Positions 43,512 through 54,556 of a stretch of DNA of 64,000 bases are shown in pieces; within the stretch, counting starts at the first letter, position 1, and every line of letters begins with the position of its first letter. Source of the stretch: Coleophoma eucalyptorum (lineage: Eukaryota > Ascomycota > Leotiomycetes > Helotiales > Dermateaceae); contig JALRME010000048.1 of NCBI GenBank assembly GCA_026120035.1, positions 1 to 64,000 of the forward strand. Reading direction: 5' to 3'. A program made the position numbers and the translations under genes. Under the pieces are notes generated by a model. It saw only the letters and a list, made by a program, of their open reading frames with translations. It did not search any database and was not told the DNA's origin.

Positions 43512-45036
43512 ATGAAGAACTTTGGCTCTGTTCTAGCAGTAGCTATGCTCTCTGCTAGCGCTGCTTCAGGATTTGTCCTCCCTAGGAACTTCTTGACTAC
43601 CGCGCTCGAGGCTCGCTCGCCACTCCCAGGAAGTAAGTAATCCTTCTGTCATTAGATCACTATGTATCGAAGCTAAACGAATTCAATCAGATAAATTCAT
43701 CCCTGGTGTTACTGGTGTTACCACTCGTCAAAACACTGGCGCAACCGGCGACAACATTGACCAAACTGGGGACAACAAGAAGCGTCAAGCCAATGCAAGC
43801 GAGCCATGTGTTGGCACTGGAGCTGACCAGACTGGCGACTGCCAAAACAAACGATCAGTCGATCTCTCTGAACGTCAATCAACTGGTGATAACATTGACC
43901 AAACTGGCGAGAACAAGAAGCGTCAAACAAACGGAACCGACACTGGCGCAACTGGTGACAACGTTGACCAGACCGGAGACAACAAGAAGCGTCAAGCCAA
44001 TGCCACCGAGCCTTGTGTTGGCACTGGTGCTGATCAGACTGGCGACTGCCAAAACAAGCGATCAGTAGACCTCTCTGAGCGCCAATCTACTGGTGACAAC
44101 ATTGACCAGACTGGTGAGAACAAGAAGCGTCAATCTACTGGTGACAACATTGACCAAACTGGAGACAACAAGAAGCGTCAAGCTAATGCCACCGAGCCAT
44201 GTGTTGGCACTGGAGCTGACCAGACTGGTGACTGCCAAAACAAGCGATCAGTCGATCTCTCTGAACGTCAATCAACTGGTGATAACATTGACCAAACTGG
44301 CGAGAACAAGAAGCGTCAAACCAACGGAACTGACACTGGTGCAACCGGCGATAACGTTGACCAGACTGGAGAAAACAAGAAGCGTCAATCAACCGGTGAC
44401 AACATTGATCAAACTGGCGAGAACAAGAAGCGTCAATCAACCGGTGACAACATTGATCAAACTGGCGAGAACAAGAAGCGTCAGGCCAATGCCACCGAGC
44501 CATGTGTTGGCACTGGAGCTGACCAGACTGGCGACTGCCAAAACAAGCGATCAGTCGATCTCTCTGAGCGTCAATCAACTGGCGACAACATTGACCAAAC
44601 TGGAGACAACAAGAAGCGTCAAGCTAATGCCACTGAGCCATGTGTTGGCACTGGAGCTGACCAGACTGGTGACTGCCAAAACAAGCGATCAGTCGATCTT
44701 TCTGAGCGTCAAACCAACGGAACTGACACTGGTGCAACTGGCGATAACGTTGACCAGACTGGAGACAACAAGAAGCGTCAATCAACTGGTGACAACATTG
44801 ATCAAACTGGTGAGAACAAGAAGCGTCAATCAACCGGTGATAACATTGATCAAACTGGCGAGAACAAGAAGCGTCAGACCAACGGAACTGATACTGGCGC
44901 AACCGGCGACAACGTTGACCAGACTGGGGACAATAAGCGATCAGTCCATCTCTTTCAACGCCAAACTAACGCAACCGATACTGGAGCAGCGGAGCCCTGT
45001 GTTGGCACCGGAGCTGATCAGACTGGTGACTGTTAA
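43512..45036 (+). CDS. Secreted Kex2-processed repeat protein (KEP-type multi-peptide precursor)
   Basis: Two exons, 43512-43632 and 43691-45036 (58-nt intron, GTAAGT donor, GCTAAAC branch, TCAG acceptor), encode 488 residues with no internal stop. Exon 1 gives a signal peptide (MKNFGSVLAVAMLSASAASG) and a short pro-region. Exon 2 is built almost wholly of 13-23-residue units ending in Lys-Lys-Arg or Lys-Arg, 19 dibasic sites in all. Three peptide types alternate: QSTGDNIDQTGEN; QTNGTDTGATGDNVDQTGDN; and a two-Cys type containing PCVGTGADQTGDC. A SVDLSER spacer follows every Lys-Arg-terminated two-Cys unit. Nearly every predicted peptide starts with Gln after Arg. Exon 2 has no Met, Tyr or Trp. 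Golgi Kex2 cleavage should release about 20 peptides. Role unknown: signalling, surface-active or antimicrobial peptides are possible. The missing aromatics argue against UstYa-type cyclisation. Confidence 0.88.
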
Positions 45037-48000
45037 GATAATCTCTTAGCCTTTACAGAGTGCTAGATTTAGGATGGTAATAAAAAGCGCTTATGTTACT
45101 CAGCTTGTCCATTTTGCAGTTGTCCGGACGAAGCTGCTACATGTACTGCAATATATAGAGCAGAATAAAAAGCGATTTGTTATTCATGGCTAGCAAATTA
45201 AGAACTGTGTGTGGCATGGTTATACTCAAATCTTGACTTGAGAAGCAACAATATTTCTAAGAGTTGCCTTGAATTATGTAGGATTGCGTGGGTAATGGCG
45301 AAAAGTGTACAGAGGAATCGTGTAATTTCATTGCTAAGGTAGAAAACTTGCTAATAGATTTCTGTAATCATCAATTTAGACTGGTTTGAACTTGAAAACG
45401 AGATAAACTTTATCTATCATCCCACTTCTAGGCCTCTAAATCATGAGTTCACATCCTCCCACGCAAAGAGAACAATGTCGGCGCTGAGTCTATAGTTATT
45501 GCAGCTCCTAGATCATCAAAAGTTCTGCTACTCTATCAGAAACACACCTAAAAACGGCCATAATGATCAACTATAAAGATCTTAGTAAGTCTCCAAATGG
45601 AAAATCTATTAACTTTCAAAAATAAGGAAATTTTCACTTAAATTAGGTACACCTCACCTCATCAGCTTAGCAACTGCAAACGGGACATTGCCCCGACTTC
45701 TAGTCTTGGCTCTTGTTTGGGTTAAAGTAATGGGGACGATTCCCATAAAGTACCTAATCCGATCACTTTCTCATTGAGTATGGGGGGCTACATCATGTAA
45801 CAATAACTCCTTGTCCAGCTTATAGCTATAGCGTGGCGACAAAATAGTTAAATGCACAACGGGGCAACCCGTATCGCCGGCCCGCTCATTCTCTCCTAAT
45901 CCTTCTACTTACAGACTCCGGTAATGTTAAACATCGTTTTAGAATGCTTTTTACTATTTATAAGGTACCAGTCAAGGTCATAGCGGTTGTTCACTGTCTT
46001 TCCGGAGCCGTACGGAGATTCATATTATTGGCAAGTTTGGTCTGTTCGACTGCAAATGGAGGAAGTCCCTACTTGAACTGCATCAACTCGGATACACAAA
46101 ACCTCAGTAGCGACCATGAAGGACCGAGGGTCTTTTTATGCGTAGAGCTTAGAATTCCACAACGAGGGTTTTCTTAACGAATCATCTGCTCTCGCTAGTG
46201 TGGCAGCAAAGGCCCAAGTACCAGTCTCTCGTCATAATGCCTTGACACTTTTATAAAACAGCACAGTATTGAGATGTGATATTGCGGCAAATCGTGGCAA
46301 CTCACCAAAAAGTATAAATAACTGTGAGATGGTTGTCGATTTGCATTTGGAATCCGTCGCTAGGTAGACTGGCCGAGTTTAGAGATCCGAGTCATGCTGA
46401 TTCGGAACCGGGAAGATGCCCAAGCGCTGTATTACCGTCAAGTGTAGCCGATACTGACTTCGCAAAGCAGAAAAGATCGCCCAAGCACGTGTTTTAATGG
46501 CTAGCCATCTTCGTGAGAATAAAAATACATGAAAATCGTCCGGTATACAGACATTGTGTGTGATTGGATTTAGAGCAACAATCCTCCTTTCGAGAACGAC
46601 TTTGCATAATTTATTGAATATATTAACTTATGCCTGTCAACTACGGCGACAATTTCGACTAGTATTCAACCTTAAGTAGGGGCTTGTACGAAGTCTCAAT
46701 CCTTCTTCCCCCTACTAGGAATCTGTGGACTGAATAGAGCCATGGAGCTCAATGGGTATTACACCGGCAGCGCAGTGCACCGGCTTCCAGACCTACATGA
46801 ACATGTTGTATGCTTACAGTCTGGCGAGAATTGTGAGGGTCTTGCCTGCGATAGGGATCAGCTCGCGGCTCAGAATGCCAAATTCGTACGGAAATAATCG
46901 TGACAGCCATTCAGGCTCACTATTTCCATGGTCTCATCCTTACAGATGGTCAAGGTAGCCAGGCCTGGGCAAACCTTCGCGGGGCTGTAACAGGTGATAG
47001 AGCACGTACCATTCTGAATAAATGCCTCACGTCGAAAAGATTCATCTCGACTTCTGTCTCTGCCTCATTTTATACTGTCTGAGCACTCTCAGGAGCAGGA
47101 GGAAGCCTCTGTCATGATCATTTCCATGCGTACTGGGAATCCTAGAGAGTACAACTATCACACGGGCTCAAGCCCTGTGAGATTCTGCTTCCAACCGGTC
47201 CGACTGTCACACACGGAAAGAGCGCTCTGATCTACAAGTTCCTGCCAAGGTGTCTGGCATCCTACCAGAGTGGCCTGACTGGGCAGCAATGGTTTTCCAT
47301 CCTCGCACTAGCCTGCTTTGCGAGAATAATGCTAGGGTCACATTCGGGTACGGGGCACACAAAAAGTATTGCCCATGTCAGGTGGACACAAACACGAGTG
47401 GATAATTCCTTCCGGGCTACGTTGCTGTCAAGACGGGATCTGGGAGAGACCTCCTGCTTGCCAGTCCACATGGGAAAGAGGCAACTTTCGATGGCTCGAG
47501 TGAAATCGCTTTAGAGATAAAGCTGTAACAGTTAAAAGTATCACTTCATAGTTATAGATGAAAAGAACATAGTTAATTATGTTGAAATGAACAATTCTAG
47601 AAGTATTAGAAAGGATGTGCTTGCCTATATACCGACTATGTGGAATAAATGTGAGGACTGCCTGAAAGATTTATTTACATTTTCTTTCAATAAATAATAT
47701 ATCACGTGATACAAGACCCATCGATACCCCTATTTCTAAATTCTCGTGTAGTGGCAGGGAGCTTAATTTGAATTCAGCACGAATCTCTATAAACAAGAGA
47801 ATGTTATCTACTTTGATAAATCTTCGTGTTGCTTAGACTCTTTAGATTCTGATTCTGATTCTGATTCCTGTGTCAAGATTAACCCTAAGAGAGATCATGA
47901 AGTGGATGACAGAATCAAGAACCATGGAACCCCCCCCCCCCCCACTAATCATGAAGAAGCGGTGATGGCGAGCAGGATACTTTAATGAGAGTCAGATGAG

Positions 48001-48105
48001 GATAAGAAACATTTTATCAAAGAATCAAAAAAGATATTAAAACATCTGGGTTTAAATAAGTATGGTTCCTTACTACTCGACATCTGTTCTTTTATTTAAT
48101 TTTCT
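45037..48105. other. Long intergenic region, 3.1 kb, with possible gene debris
   Basis: No intact gene. Between about 46740 and 47520 several overlapping plus-strand frames (for example 46752-46958, 46900-47082, 47329-47514) look weakly coding but change frame and match nothing I recognise. A GATTCT run lies near 47845-47868 and a C homopolymer at 47930-47943. Confidence 0.35.
47930..47943. repeat. Poly-C run (14 nt)
   Basis: Homopolymer of cytosines; its length may be unreliable in the assembly. Confidence 0.85.
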
Positions 48106-51100
48106 CTATTCAGACGCACCATGTTCAATAAGCAGCTTCACTAATTCTTGCTGTCCGCTTTCCCTTGCCGCCTCTAGAGCACTACCATATTTGCCAACTT
48201 GAAGCTGGGCATTTGCATCCGCACCCGACTGGATCAAAAGTTCCACTTTGTCCCTGTAGCCTCCAACCACAGCAGCTGCAAGTGCACTTCCGTAGTCACC
48301 AGTCTCGAGCTGGGCATTGACGTCCGCTCCCGATCTGATCAGAAGCTCCAATATATCTTTAGTGCCACCAAATGCAGCTGCAGCAAGAGCACTGCCGAAC
48401 CAACCGCCTGGTAATCGGGCATTTACTTCTGCCCCGGACTGAATCAGGTACTTTACCAGTTCTTCTTCGCCTCTATATGCCGCTCCTGCAAGTGCACTGC
48501 GGAAGTTTCCAATGTGAAGCGGAGCGTTTAGTTCTGCCCCCGATTTGAGCAGAAACTCTACTTGGTCTGAATTACCTCTAACTGCTGCTGCTAGAAGAGC
48601 ATTGCCGTATTCTCCGTTTTGAAGCCGGGCATTGACATCTGCACCTGACCTAATTAAAAGTTCTAGTACTTCGATATTTTCTCCCCCATATGCCGCTGCT
48701 GCTAGTGCGCTACCGAAGTTGCCGGTATGGAGCTGGGTATTGACATTTGCTCCAGATCGGATAAGAAGCTCTACTCCTTCGGTGTAGCCTGAATATGCTG
48801 CCGCCACAAGCGCATTACCAAATCGTCCAACTGTGAGTTGGGAATTCACATCTGCGTTCGACTTTATCAAAAGCTCCATGACGTCCTCGCCAATTCCTCC
48901 ATATGCCGCCGCTGCAAGCGCACTTCCGAATGATCCACCGTTGGGGGAGGCATTCACATTTGCCCCTGAAGCAATTAAGAGCTCTACCATTTCTTTGTCA
49001 CTGGCAGCCGCGGCTGCTATGAGTGTGTTGCCGTAATATCCAGCCTCGGGTTGTATTGTAACGTCGGCTCCTGACTTGAGCAGAAGCTTCACCATTTTCA
49101 AGTCACTCCCACTAATAGCCTGTATAAGTGCATTGGCACTGAAACCATCAAAATCGTCCAAGGGTTCGCCATTCACGTTTGCTCCCGACCTAAGAAGTAG
49201 CCCTACAACTTCACTGTCATGTGTAGATACAGCTGCTGCAAGGACATTGCTATAGTTTCCATCGTCGAATCTTTGGTCAACATCGGCACCCCACTCAATA
49301 AGATGTGCGCAAAGAGGGACAGACATTCCTAATGCCGCAAGCTGCAGAAATGACCGGTCTGTGTCATAGTTAACTTTACCCTGTGATAGAGCTTTATGCC
49401 ACCATTGTGGTAATATCGGATAAAGGCCAAATGCACACATTGCGTAGATAGCTGTGGAAGCTAGCTCAAGATATTCGGAGCTGATTCTATACTTGTTCAC
49501 GCCCGAGGTCTCCGGGACGTTATATGGCTCATATGCGAGCAATCTTTGCCACATCCGGTATGAAATACTACTATCTCCGGGGTCTCCGATGAATCTTTCG
49601 AGAAGAACCGAATGTCGAGCCTGGTTGGCTTCGTGGTCACTTTCGCGGACATGGATCATCCAATGATGTAGGGCATAAATCTCGGTCTCGCTGAAGCCAC
49701 TTTTAAACGACTCAATCCGCTCATCATCTAACGGAGGGCTTCCTTCCATAAAATATTGCTTTAACTCAGCATTTAGCTCGTAATTGCTCCCAATATTGTT
49801 GAGTAGCAAGAGACAAACACTAGATACTAGGCAGTTGGCCTGTTGCTGAGTCCAGTGTTGATTCTCAAAATACTCTATAACCGAGAGATGAGAGGGAACC
49901 CACACATTCCGCTCGGAATCAATCACTAGGAGGTTCCGACAGTACTCAAGTAGAAGGTCCTCGTCGAGATCGTCAACCTCCCTGATCTCATCCTCATTTT
50001 CATCTTGGGAAACGGCCTGAAGAAGTTCATCCGTTGACAGAGGCTTGCAGGCACACATAACCCACTGAAAGGCACGATCCGCAATTTGTCGTTGAGTTTC
50101 ACTGATTCCATTGTATATCTCGTTATATGCGTCTTCAAGGTCCTTAGGAAGCTTTCCCAGGCGCCCTTCGATTTCCTTCCTTTGCTTCAAATCTAGTAGT
50201 TGTTTGATTTGGAGGAAAGCCCATTGAAACCTGTACTTGGTTAAATTAAACCGAATATAAATTATACACCAATCCAACTTACATTCCTTGGCTTTGGTCC
50301 TGCAATTCCTGGACAACTCGATTCTGGAGATTTGGGGGCATTTTGTTCCATCTTTCATGCTTTATAATCTCACTCTCGATATACCTAGAGATGTCATCAT
50401 TATTATCGGTGGCGTGGATTTGTATGTTCGTTTTGCTTCCGAATCTTTCTTTGATATCACTATCTGGCCGACTCGAAATGAAGATTTTTACTGGCTTTGT
50501 AGCATGGACTTGGAAATGATCGAATATTTCTATGAGCTCGCGGCGTTTGTGCCGCTCACACTCGTCCAACGCATCTAAGATGAAGGTTGTCTGAGGATAG
50601 AGGTTAATATATTCGAGAAGGAGTTCCTTGCAATCTGCGATGGTAAGTTCGGAACCGTCTTTCCGATGCTGCAAATATGATCGCTTGAGGGTCTTTTGTA
50701 TGGAGTTATCATTATTAGAAATGGTTGACAATTGACGAACGAAGCTGCGTAAGATATTTAAAGGTTCTCGACGGTCGACTTCGTTGCGATTGCAATAGAA
50801 AAATGCGAAGCCTTCATGATTCGTGTTGCATTCTAGAACATCTCGACGCTCATCAATGACTTTAGATGTTAAATAAGTCTTTCCTGTGCCGGCTGTAAAC
50901 CAGAATTAGCATGAATGATACGCGGTACTTTTGTGTCTAGTACGGACCTGTTCCGTGCAGCCATAAAATCATTGACGAGCTTGCATTTTCCCACTCTAGG
51001 TACCCAGGTTGCAGTAGAAGCCATTTGCACGTGTTTTGAGTTCGTGCTTCTTTAACTGTACTATGGTGTTTTCCATATAAAACTGGTGATGTCCAATCGA

Positions 51101-52167
51101 GGATAGTAAGCTGTTCTTCGCTCTGTACGGTCTCCAAAAGAGAAGAGACCCTTTCATCAATACGTGTGACAGGCGCCTGAAATGAATTGAGCAGTTTCTG
51201 AATCCTCTCATCCCTTTCTCGGTTGTCGACACGCTCACAATTTTGAGCTTCAATTTCTACCCGAGTTTCTAACGACGGAAATGCGGCAAGAAGATCAGTT
51301 ATCTCACCAGGATTTACGATAGCGTTTAGGGTCCGGAGGGCTGTGCTGGTAGCGAAGAGTCGATGGGCGAGAGCTGTCAATCGTAGTATTGTGGCGTAAA
51401 GCTCAATTAATGCCGAGTTTAGATTCTCCAAAGCCTGTCCCGAAACAGTTCCGGGCCCATACAGACTCTCATATACCCTACAGCGGCAAGTTAAGTAGGT
51501 AATTTTTTCGACACTCATGAGCAGAGCACCCATCTGTTCCTGTCCTACGACGGCTACCTTTACGAAAAGAATTCAGCAACTACTTCATGCAAGGGGGATT
51601 CGGTAATACCTGAAGGAAAAGCCTGATACAAGACCAAGGTAGACCGGCATGTACTGGCTCAAAGCTTGCTACTATATCGCCTAGGGATATAAACTTCTTC
51701 ATCCAGAACATTGCCTTCTCAGCAACATCCCGTAGAATTATCTCCTTCCCCTGCCAATGAAATTTAATAGCTTTTGTCTCACACTCATTTTGTTTTGTCT
51801 TGGTCAGGGTAATCAATTCGTCAATCTTTTCAGTTGTAGCCGGCTGAGTGACGCCTGTTCGCTGAACTGCCTGGATTGCCTGGATGGTTGCCCGATCTTC
51901 CTCTGAGAGCTTTTGTACTGCACCAAGCCAAAGATCTTGAACAGGAGGTATTTTGGGCGATGATAAAGACAAGGCTTCTTGCTCGGGTACTAGGATTGTT
52001 GGGCTTGTGTCTTTGGACGACGAAGGCAGAGTAACAGATGGTGTAGAGGCAGTGCCAATGCTTGGGATACTTGGGGCCGGTGACTTGGCAGGAGGTGTTG
52101 TGCGACCAAATTTGAATTTACTTATGAGTTTATCTCGCTTCCTAGAAGGAACTGGCGATTGCGACAT
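48106..52167 (-). CDS. NACHT-ankyrin NLR protein
   Basis: Four exons (51610-52167, 50948-51557, 50283-50892, 48106-50230; introns 52-55 nt) join in frame to about 1300 residues. A basic, Ser/Pro-rich start (MSQSPVPSRKRDKLISKFKFG) leads into the helical N-terminal domain of fungal NACHT proteins (DLWLGAVQKLSEEDR..., GLPWSCIRLFLQ, YESLYGPG). The NACHT ATPase follows, with P-loop GTAGTGKTYL and Walker B TTFILDALDEC, then FISSRPDSDI. After a winged-helix region come about twelve 33-36-residue ankyrin repeats, several nearly identical (FGSALAAAAYGG... ELLIRSGADVNAQL). All three splice junctions preserve conserved blocks, so the gene appears intact. NLRs of this type act in non-self recognition and regulated cell death; the N-terminal effector type is uncertain. 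An earlier in-frame start up to 52341 is possible but unlikely. Confidence 0.9.
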
Positions 52168-52963
52168 GTTTCCTATCTTCCTACTGGATTGGACCAAAGC
52201 CCAGTAAAGACAACAAGGTAGGGTTATTCCTCTGCCAGAGTTTGGAGCATCGTAATGTTGGCAGCTTTGGACAGCGAATGAGGCAGAGTAAGCGCTACAA
52301 TGTCTGGCCCCACTCGCAGTTATTTGAAGGATTTTCCGCAAGCTTTCTGACGGCGGGTGTTCTAGGAAATAAAGTAGGGACTTATGCTAGTACAATATAT
52401 TGAAAGAAAATAATATGGGCATGAAGTGCATTTATGAGCTGAAAAGCACTTGACCGAGCCAGGTTGTAAGAGTCCTCCCGCCTTAAGGACTTGACTGGTG
52501 CCCGGAGTGCAACAAAGGCGATCACATGACTGATACTTGTCACATGTCTATTTGACTTTCAACATGATTTTCAAGTCATGGAGTAAGGACTAAGCTTTCC
52601 CCCCAGACCTGAGGTTAAAAATGATAAAGCTTTGTGCTAGAAGTCTATGGCATGGCCTTGAAATTAACATCTTACTGCTAAACAGAATAGTAATAGAGGG
52701 CAGCGTGGTTCATATACCCGCCAAAACGATGTTCTGCGGGCCGATGCGCGCGACCTACCTAATATAGCACCGCAATTCCCGTAAGGGGCTTACTATGTAT
52801 TACAGTATTCTCTTATCACCATTGTCTTATCCTCTATCTTCCGAGCAATTTATACGACCGGTAAATAATCACGCGCTATTGCCCCATCATGCTCACCGCA
52901 TCTATAGCATCATTCTTCTGCTATTGACTCCTTTCAAGCATAGCCGGCTGATTTCATCACATA
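52168..52963. promoter_or_regulatory. Divergent intergenic region
   Basis: Spacer of 796 bp between the NLR gene (minus) and the secreted hypothetical (plus). No specific site recognised. Confidence 0.4.
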
Positions 52964-54556
52964 ATGTTTTCATTTTCATCTGGCCCACCTTGGTACAAGA
53001 TCCTCTTGGTCTTAGCCACCCTTCGCTTCGCAACAACAACTCAAGTAGTGTTATTGCCGAGTCACGATCAGTTTGCGCCCAGTGTAGAGAGCGCGCAGAA
53101 CAATGCCAAACTCATATTCCATGCCATCCAATCTGCTGCTCGTCAATGGGGCTCCTCTGTGCATCACAATGGATTGTCTCTCTTTCCCGCCATAGTCCCC
53201 GAGGGTACTTTGCTGTATCATGGAGACCGCAAAGCAGAGAGACCAAATACCCCGGAATGGCTAGCTTTCGAAGTTGAACATGGTGAATACTTCGCTATGG
53301 ATCCTATTGGATCAAAGAGTCCTAGTAGAGTACTTCGAGACAACTTCCTGCATGATTTGAGCCTGGAGGGTGACGATGGCGATCCTCGCATCCCGCCCTT
53401 TGAGCCAGGCTATCTCCACGTATACCAAGCGAATCGACCACTGCGGCTTTTGTATTTCGACGGAATGTCAGCAGCCACTCTATCTGATTTGGGACCATCT
53501 GATATGCAGGAATTCATGTTTCTTAACCGCACCTGTGGTGAATGTTACCACGGGATCATACACTATGCACAAACAATGTGCAACGCGTCTGCTGGATGGG
53601 GTGTCGATGGGTTTATCAGGATGGAAGCGGGCTTTGAAATCATTATGTGCAATTTCTTCGACGGACTTGACCTTATTTCTGCCAAACAAAGACCTGAGCG
53701 TACAACCCCAGAAGGTCATGAAGAACACCATATATTTCGATGGATGCATGCAATGTCAACACGATATAATGGTATTGATGCTTCGAGGATCAAAGTGGAC
53801 TTCTCTTCCATGATTCATGCGGGATTCTATCCAACGAATTTAACCAATTCAAGACCAGAACACGCACACTTACCAAGACTAATATGTTCCGATCGGATAC
53901 AACTAGAACGGATTAAATCCGATTTCAAAAATCTATGGATGGAAAAGAGGTTCGAAACCGGCAAATTTCACCCTGGTGCTAATTGGCAAGGGGTAGTCGA
54001 TATGATTGAGAAACGTTACTCTGACCGTCTACAAAACTTAGCTACAGAGCCGCCTTACGTATCGTTTCTGGGAGAAATTAACATTCTTCTTAACACATAC
54101 ATCGACTACAAATCCTTCTCCCTAAGAGAATCGATCACGTCATGTGCTTCGTACTACCTACAGCCTGTCAAAATCTCAACGGAGCAAGATAGGTTCATTT
54201 ATGCAGCTATTGAAGCCGTAATGTTAAAAATCTGCACGACTTTATTCGAAGTGAGGACGGATTTACTTGCTCAAGACAACGCTGATGAGCCCAAATCTAC
54301 CTCTGAAAGTCTAAAATCAATCCAGGAATTGGTCAAATGGCTAGATTGGAGCAACCCGAAGATTTGCAGGCCGGCATGCCCATATGATGAAGTATGCTAT
54401 ATATCGGCTTCTCCATGGGGCACATTAGATCTCCATGAAAATCCTCGTTGTTTGAATAGCAGCGAAATTGAGGATCTCAGATATAAAATAACAGAAAACT
54501 ATTGGTATCCTAATACAACGCGCTTTTGCAGTTGCGATGGAGCCGGTAGTTGTTGA
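52964..54556 (+). CDS. Conserved fungal secreted protein of unknown function
   Basis: Intronless, 530 residues. A hydrophobic N-terminus (YKILLVLATLRFATTTQ, about 11-27) looks like a signal peptide. The body contains blocks I recognise from a widespread uncharacterised Pezizomycotina family: AARQWGSSVHHNGLSLFPA, PEGTLLYHG, EWLAFEVEHGEYFA, LRLLYFDGMSAATL and GWGVDGFIRMEAGFEIIMCNF. The order and spacing are normal. Twelve or more Cys residues, N-glycosylation sites and a Cys-rich tail (CRPACPYDEVCY, FCSCDGAGSC) suit an extracellular or ER-lumenal protein. No catalytic motif can be named. The GTLLYHG stretch superficially resembles the 'GTxLYHG' of mono-ADP-ribosyltransferase-like folds, but I do not claim that activity. 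Confidence 0.85.
   Translation: MFSFSSGPPWYKILLVLATLRFATTTQVVLLPSHDQFAPSVESAQNNAKLIFHAIQSAARQWGSSVHHNGLSLFPAIVPEGTLLYHGDRKAERPNTPEWLAFEVEHGEYFAMDPIGSKSPSRVLRDNFLHDLSLEGDDGDPRIPPFEPGYLHVYQANRPLRLLYFDGMSAATLSDLGPSDMQEFMFLNRTCGECYHGIIHYAQTMCNASAGWGVDGFIRMEAGFEIIMCNFFDGLDLISAKQRPERTTPEGHEEHHIFRWMHAMSTRYNGIDASRIKVDFSSMIHAGFYPTNLTNSRPEHAHLPRLICSDRIQLERIKSDFKNLWMEKRFETGKFHPGANWQGVVDMIEKRYSDRLQNLATEPPYVSFLGEINILLNTYIDYKSFSLRESITSCASYYLQPVKISTEQDRFIYAAIEAVMLKICTTLFEVRTDLLAQDNADEPKSTSESLKSIQELVKWLDWSNPKICRPACPYDEVCYISASPWGTLDLHENPRCLNSSEIEDLRYKITENYWYPNTTRFCSCDGAGSC

Noticed and set aside
43512..45036. The repeat precursor as substrate of the UstYa pair at 13-18 kb
   Set aside because: The repeats have no Tyr or Trp, and Phe only outside the repeats, and the gene is 25 kb away; UstYa-type chemistry usually targets aromatic or other specific side chains in the core.
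43706..45049. Long plus-strand frames (43706-44068, 44093-45049) and antisense frames over the repeat gene
   Set aside because: They are by-products of the repetitive DNA. They lack signal peptides and read as monotonous LTKL/VKT or RQSGQ strings, while the spliced frame gives a signal peptide and regular Lys-Arg sites.
46740..47520. Degraded plus-strand gene
   Set aside because: Weakly protein-like frames that shift several times; no family recognised, so not called.
52964..54556. ADP-ribosyltransferase-like activity from the GTLLYHG stretch
   Set aside because: A single short resemblance without the other catalytic blocks; the family is better described as of unknown function.
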